A program made the translations under genes and the position numbers. A stretch of 64,000 nt of DNA from Candidatus Woesearchaeota archaeon (lineage in GTDB: Archaea > Nanobdellota > Nanobdellia > Woesearchaeales > JABGUJ01), in contig JABGUJ010000002.1 of the NCBI GenBank assembly GCA_018646625.1, positions 164,843 to 228,842 on the forward strand, in the 5' to 3' direction. The notes under the pieces were generated by a model. It was not told the DNA's origin and ran no database searches. It saw only the letters and a list, made by a program, of their open reading frames with translations. The number at the start of each line of letters is the position of its first letter. Positions within the stretch are counted from its first letter, which is position 1. Shown here in pieces: positions 58,920 through 64,000 of this stretch.

Positions 58920-59478
58920 GTTTATTTCTACCTCTTTGCATTGCAGCCATGAGTTTTTCCAATGAGTCAATCTTCTTCATTAACTCGAGTTTTTCTTTGT
59001 CGTTTTTTTCGAGCATCTTACCAAATTTGACTAACTCAAAGTCTTTCTCACTGATGGTCTTCGATATTGATTGGAATTTCTTTAATTCTTCAGTTAATTT
59101 CGAGACGTTGCTTGAAACAGTTTTGATCTCAGATTCAAGTGCTTTATAATTACTAATGTGTTTTTTCATCTCAGTTACAACAACCTTAACTTGAGCTTCC
59201 ACATCCGCACTAATGGTTTTTTGCATGTGCTTTTTCTGATCTTTGAATGCTTTGATTTCTTGATCAAAGAGTTGTTGTGAAGAATCAATCTTTTTTGTAT
59301 TTTTCTCGAAATCTTTTTTTACGTCTTTATGAACAGTAGTTAATGAAGAAATCTCTTTCTTTAATGATTTTATATCCGCAGAGAGATTATTTACTTCTGA
59401 CGCAGTATTCTGTACTTCTGCGTTCACGGAGTCTATCATCTCTTTCGTATTTACAATATCTTTTATCTTGCCAAGCAT
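58906..59478 (-). CDS. Long coiled-coil protein
   Basis: Heptad-rich sequence; overlaps the tpiA start. Confidence 0.7.
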   Translation of the reverse strand: MLGKIKDIVNTKEMIDSVNAEVQNTASEVNNLSADIKSLKKEISSLTTVHKDVKKDFEKNTKKIDSSQQLFDQEIKAFKDQKKHMQKTISADVEAQVKVVVTEMKKHISNYKALESEIKTVSSNVSKLTEELKKFQSISKTISEKDFELVKFGKMLEKNDKEKLELMKKIDSLEKLMAAMQRGRNKHARH

Positions 59479-59576
59479 ATAGTAAAACTTTGTTTATTGA
59501 TTTATAAAAGTTATCAATAAAAAACATAGAACAAAGAATAAAGGGTAAACAAAAAGAAAAAAGAAATTAGATCGAG

Positions 59577-59891
59577 TTACTTAATTGCACCATCAATCTT
59601 TTCTTTAAGACTATCTTTTGGGAATGCACCCACAAATCTGTCTACTTCTTCGCCATCCTTGAACATGATCAAGCAAGGAATACCAGAAATGTCATGTTCT
59701 CCCGCAACATCTGAGTTATCTTCAGTGTTTACCTTAGCAAATTTGACTTTGCCACTGTATTCCTCTGAAAGTTCCTCAAAAACAGGACCCATTCTCTTAC
59801 AAGGACCACACCATGGTGCCCAAAAGTCTACCAGTACCCAGCCTTCGCTAGTCTCTTTTTCAAAATTATCAGCATTTAATTCTAATACCAT
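59577..59891 (-). CDS. trxA: Thioredoxin
   Basis: VLVDFWAPWCGPCKRMGPVFEEL; start at MVLELNADNF. Confidence 0.96.
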   Translation of the reverse strand: MVLELNADNFEKETSEGWVLVDFWAPWCGPCKRMGPVFEELSEEYSGKVKFAKVNTEDNSDVAGEHDISGIPCLIMFKDGEEVDRFVGAFPKDSLKEKIDGAIK

Positions 59892-59907
59892 TTCTTCCAC
59901 CTCATGT

Positions 59908-60834
59908 TTAATAATTAAAACTCTCATGACCAAGATGCTCGTTTGCGCTGAATGCAGCTTTAACACCATCAGCAGCAGCAGTTATGGCCTGATCGTAATC
60001 TTGATTTGTTATGTCGCCGGCTGCAAAAATCCCTTTCACGTTTGTTCTGCAACCTGAATCAACGTTAACTCTTCCGTTTTTTGCAAGCTCTACACCCAGT
60101 TCTATAGGTAGATAATTGTTAGGAATGTGACCTATGGCAATGAAAATACCATCAAGAGGTAATTCGTTTGAGTTGTTGTATTCTTTGTCAAGCACTACGC
60201 TTCCAACTTTCTTGCCTTCTTCGTTAGCTTTAACTTCAGTTATGTTTGTATTGTAAATCAACTCAATCTTTTCGTGTTTCTCTACACGCTGTCTATTAAT
60301 CGGTTCTGCCCTTAATTTATCTTTTCTGTAGATTATGTAAACTTTCTTAGCATATTTTGCTAGCAAAAGTGCCTCTGTTGCTGCACTGTCAGATCCGCCG
60401 ATGATTGCCACAGTTTTTTCCTTGAAAAAAGCAGCATCACAAGTTGCACAATAGCTAACTCCTTTACTGTAAAACTCTTTCTCTCCAGGGATACCTAACT
60501 TTCTAACATCTGAACCAGTAGCAATGATTACAGTTTTTGTTTCAATCTCCCCACCATCAGCAGTTAGTTTGAATCCGCCATCAATTTTTTTTATTTCTTT
60601 AACTTGTTCGTATTTTAGTTCTCCATTGAAAGATTTGTAATGTTCTTCTAGTTGAACTCCCAAGTCATAACCAGATATTGCTTTTATGCCTGGCCAGTTT
60701 TCGACTAAATGTGATTTGGCAATGAGTCCGCCAATTTCTGCTGCGAACACTAATGTTTTTAGGTTAAACCTAATTGAATAAATAGCTGCGCTAAGTCCTG
60801 CTGGACCGCCCCCGATAATTACAACGTCATACAT
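59908..60834 (-). CDS. trxB: Thioredoxin-disulfide reductase
   Basis: VVIIGGGPAGLSAAIYS, CATCDAAFF, GIFAAGDITNQ. Confidence 0.96.
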   Translation of the reverse strand: MYDVVIIGGGPAGLSAAIYSIRFNLKTLVFAAEIGGLIAKSHLVENWPGIKAISGYDLGVQLEEHYKSFNGELKYEQVKEIKKIDGGFKLTADGGEIETKTVIIATGSDVRKLGIPGEKEFYSKGVSYCATCDAAFFKEKTVAIIGGSDSAATEALLLAKYAKKVYIIYRKDKLRAEPINRQRVEKHEKIELIYNTNITEVKANEEGKKVGSVVLDKEYNNSNELPLDGIFIAIGHIPNNYLPIELGVELAKNGRVNVDSGCRTNVKGIFAAGDITNQDYDQAITAAADGVKAAFSANEHLGHESFNY

Positions 60835-60972
60835 TTTAGAGTATATTTTCCTAAAGATAGTATATAAAGCTTATCATAAAGGGTTGCATACATTGTTTAA
60901 TATGTTGTTTAGAGTGTTTAAGGTGTTGTTCGGTACAAAATCTTTAAATATCTATATTGCTACTGCATAAGT

Positions 60973-63432
60973 ATGACAAAATTAATGTTATATCCTTTGG
61001 AAGTGGACTATAAGGTAGTAGGTGGCAGGCCAAGGTTCTATATTTTTGGAAGAACGCAAAAAGGAGAGCAAATTTGTCTAATAGATGAAACATTTAGACC
61101 TTATTTCTATATTTTAATCAACCATGCAAACTTCGATAGTTTTGTTAAAAAGATAAAATCAATAAAAGCAAGACGTCGTGACAGAGAGTTTGGTGTGGTG
61201 GATGTTGAGATTGTAAGAAAAAAGTACAAAGGTGCAGAACAAAAGGCAATAAAAGTATATACAAAACTTCCAAAAGATATTGATGCGTTGGTGGATAAAA
61301 TTAAGGATCTGCCAGATGTGGCAGAGATTCTTGAAACCGATATATTGTTGATACGGCGATATCTAATAGAGAATCATATAACTCCTTGGGTATTGAGTGA
61401 AGCAGACGGAGAGGAAATTAATATAGGTCTTAGCATTAAGACATATAGAGTTTCATCCATATCTCAGAATTCTACAGATGTTTATGAGAATCCTAAGATT
61501 CTGGCATTTGATATTGAGACATATAATCCTACAGGGAAAGAATTTGATATGAGCAAGAACCCCATACTCATGATTTCTTTTTACTCTGATGGTTTTAAGA
61601 AAGTTATAACTCATAAGCGCATTAAGACAGATAAAGAATATATTACATTTGTTGATGGAGAAATGGAGTTGCTTGAGCAGGCTAAGAAAGTAATACAAGA
61701 TTTTCAGCCAGACATTCTTGCAGGATACTATAGCGACAATTTCGATCTTCCTTATTTAATGTATAGAGCAAAGAAATATCGTATTGATTTTGATATCGGA
61801 TTAGATAAATCCGAGCCAATGGTTAGAAGTGGATCTGAAACATCTATCAAAATAAGAGGTATAAGTCATGTTGATTTGTACAAAGTTTTTATAGGAATAA
61901 TGGAGCGACGTCTCAATCTTACATCTTATTCTCTAGATTCTGTTTCGGAAGCGTTGTTAGGAGAACATAAGGATGTTGTAGATATTGAGAATCTATGGAC
62001 AAGTTGGAACAATGAGAATGATGAAGAATTAGAAAAGTTTGCAGTTTATAATCTGAAAGATTCAGAGCTAACATATAGGTTATGTTTAGAAGCAAAAGAT
62101 GTTCTTCAAGAACTTGTTAGAATGGTAGGTGTGCCAATGTTTAACTCGGCGAGAATGGCTTTTTCTCAGTTAGTTGAATGGTATTTAATACGTCGTTCTG
62201 CAGATTTTGATGAAATAGTACCAAATAAACCTAACCATAAAGAGTTGGTTGAAAGAATGACGGCAGATTCCATTAAAGGGGGATTTGTGTTTACTCCTGA
62301 GCCTGGCGTGTATGAAAATCTTGCAGTGCTTGATTTTCGAAGTTTATATCCTAGTATAATTGTCACTCATAATCTTTCTCCTTCAACACTCAATTGTAAA
62401 TGTTGTAAATATAGTCCAAAGTATGTTCCAGGTCAGGATAAAAATTGGTTTTGTTCAAAGAAAGATGGTTTTATCCCTAAAGTGATTAGAGATATCTTGG
62501 ATCGTCGTACACGTATAAAGGATATGATATGGGATAAGAAAGAAGATGAAAGTGGTGTTTTGCATTCTAGAGAGTTGGTGTTGAAAACATTAGCAAATGC
62601 ATTCTACGGGTATCTTAGTTTTTTTCTATCTCGGTGGTATTCTAGAGAGTGTGCGTCCGCAGTGACTGCTTATGGTCGTAAATATATTACCGAAGTAATT
62701 AATTGGTCAAGTTCAGAAGGTTTTGAGTTGGTGTATTCGGATACGGACTCTGTATTTCTAATATTGCATGATAAAGAAGTTAGTGATATTATCAAATTTA
62801 GGGATAAGGTTAATGATTTTCTTCCTGGTTTGATTGAGTTAGAGTATGAAGGGCATTACAATAAAGCATTGTTTGTCCCAACAAAAGATGGTACCGGAGC
62901 AAAGAAGAAGTATGCTTTGATGGATTCACGGAAACATATAACTGTGAAAGGATTTGAATTTATTCGACGTAACATTCCTAAGATTGCTCGTGAAGTACAG
63001 TTTGAGATCATTCGCTTAATATTGCGCGATGAGAAAGATAAGATTAAGGATTTCCTGGATAAAATGATTAACAGAGTTGAAGATCATAAAATTCCAAAAG
63101 ATAAACTGATTATTAGTACTCAATTGTCAAAGAAGATAGAAGATTATGAAATGATAATGCCGCATGTTGCAGTTGCCAAAAGAATGATTGAGCAAGGTCA
63201 AGATGTGTCGGAAGGAGATATTATTGACTATGTTATTTGTAAAGGCGAAGGGAAGTTGAAAGATAAAGCTCGCGTACCTACAGAATGTGATTCTAGTGAA
63301 TATGATGCAGAGTATTATATTAATAACCAGATTATCCCAGCAGTAGACGGATTACTATCTCTAGTTAATATGGATCCAGCTAGATTTAACTATGATGGAA
63401 AAGATCAAGAAAAGTTAGATAAATTTATCTAA
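60973..63432 (+). CDS. polB: Family B DNA polymerase
   Basis: FDIETYNPTG (ExoI), DFRSLYPSIIVTHN, KTLANAFYGYL, YSDTDSVFL. Confidence 0.97.
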   Translation: MTKLMLYPLEVDYKVVGGRPRFYIFGRTQKGEQICLIDETFRPYFYILINHANFDSFVKKIKSIKARRRDREFGVVDVEIVRKKYKGAEQKAIKVYTKLPKDIDALVDKIKDLPDVAEILETDILLIRRYLIENHITPWVLSEADGEEINIGLSIKTYRVSSISQNSTDVYENPKILAFDIETYNPTGKEFDMSKNPILMISFYSDGFKKVITHKRIKTDKEYITFVDGEMELLEQAKKVIQDFQPDILAGYYSDNFDLPYLMYRAKKYRIDFDIGLDKSEPMVRSGSETSIKIRGISHVDLYKVFIGIMERRLNLTSYSLDSVSEALLGEHKDVVDIENLWTSWNNENDEELEKFAVYNLKDSELTYRLCLEAKDVLQELVRMVGVPMFNSARMAFSQLVEWYLIRRSADFDEIVPNKPNHKELVERMTADSIKGGFVFTPEPGVYENLAVLDFRSLYPSIIVTHNLSPSTLNCKCCKYSPKYVPGQDKNWFCSKKDGFIPKVIRDILDRRTRIKDMIWDKKEDESGVLHSRELVLKTLANAFYGYLSFFLSRWYSRECASAVTAYGRKYITEVINWSSSEGFELVYSDTDSVFLILHDKEVSDIIKFRDKVNDFLPGLIELEYEGHYNKALFVPTKDGTGAKKKYALMDSRKHITVKGFEFIRRNIPKIAREVQFEIIRLILRDEKDKIKDFLDKMINRVEDHKIPKDKLIISTQLSKKIEDYEMIMPHVAVAKRMIEQGQDVSEGDIIDYVICKGEGKLKDKARVPTECDSSEYDAEYYINNQIIPAVDGLLSLVNMDPARFNYDGKDQEKLDKFI

Positions 63433-64000
63433 CCTTTAATGTTGTAAACAGTTCTTGTAGGGTATGGAATTCCTATCTTATTCTTATTCAATATGTCGTA
63501 GATTCCACTTACAGCTTTTTCTTTTGATGAAACTCTGTCACCTACATCTCCAACCCAGAAATAAACTTTAAAGTTTAGAGAAGAATCTCCCATTTCTAAG
63601 AATCTTACAACTGGTTCAGGATCATCTAGAACGCCGTCTATTTTGTTAATCACAGATAGAGCTAGCTTTCGCACTTTTTTGTGATCAGAACCATATTCTA
63701 CTCCAAATGGTACTACAACTCTTGCCTTAAGTGTAGGTAGTTTCCAGTTAGTTATCCTGCTGTTAGCAAGACCTCCATTTGGAAAAATCATTAATTCGTG
63801 ATCCCATGTTTCTATCTTTGTGGATCTTAATCCAACATCTAACACTTTACCGCTAACTCCGTCAATCTCAACAGAATCTCCTACTTTGAGTGCTTTGTCC
63901 AGAATTAATTGTATTCCGCCAAAGATATTTGAAAGACTGTCTTTAATAGCAAAACCAATAGCGAGACCAGCAATACCTAAACTTGCAATAAATGGACCTA
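63429..64000 (-). CDS. mscS: MscS-family mechanosensitive channel, truncated by the window edge
   Basis: Frame open past 63845 to the edge: GPFIASLGIAGLAIGFAIKDSLSNIFGGIQLILDKALKVGDSVEIDGVSGKVLDVGLRSTKIETWDHELMIFPNG. Confidence 0.92.
   Translation of the reverse strand, partial: GPFIASLGIAGLAIGFAIKDSLSNIFGGIQLILDKALKVGDSVEIDGVSGKVLDVGLRSTKIETWDHELMIFPNGGLANSRITNWKLPTLKARVVVPFGVEYGSDHKKVRKLALSVINKIDGVLDDPEPVVRFLEMGDSSLNFKVYFWVGDVGDRVSSKEKAVSGIYDILNKNKIGIPYPTRTVYNIKG

Overview
This 64 kb, AT-rich window looks archaeal. It carries RpoF/Rpb4, L21e, SepF, aCPSF1 (KH plus beta-CASP), a proteasome beta subunit, family B DNA polymerase and archaeal-type ProRS. GyrB and Lgt of bacterial type, together with many Cys-rich surface proteins, suggest a DPANN/Woesearchaeota-like genome (inference only). 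Positions 1 to ~6069 look like the right end of an integrated mobile element. It stops at a partial tRNA 3' end (T-arm plus acceptor strand) and carries a leftward replication-like module (OB/SSB-like protein, ERCC4 nuclease, P-loop ATPase with an atypical Walker A, small KGG-motif protein), a rightward AbrB-like/RHH regulator pair, and an HExxH plus AN1-finger membrane metalloprotease with a TPR partner. The rest is chromosomal housekeeping mixed with cell-surface loci: (i) secreted or lipoproteins sharing a Cys plus EF-hand-loop module (22.6-26.5 kb); (ii) an operon with a 3164-aa Cys-rich MopE-repeat protein (29.3-42.5 kb); (iii) Lgt, a probable archaeosortase and a tail-to-tail neighbour ending in a PEF-CTERM-like signal (48.1-50.8 kb); (iv) a pilin-like cluster with a shared PPPxIPATxxEPIV linker (55.8-58.3 kb). 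I saw no complete tRNA, rRNA or CRISPR array. All family calls come from reading motifs by eye; no searches were run.
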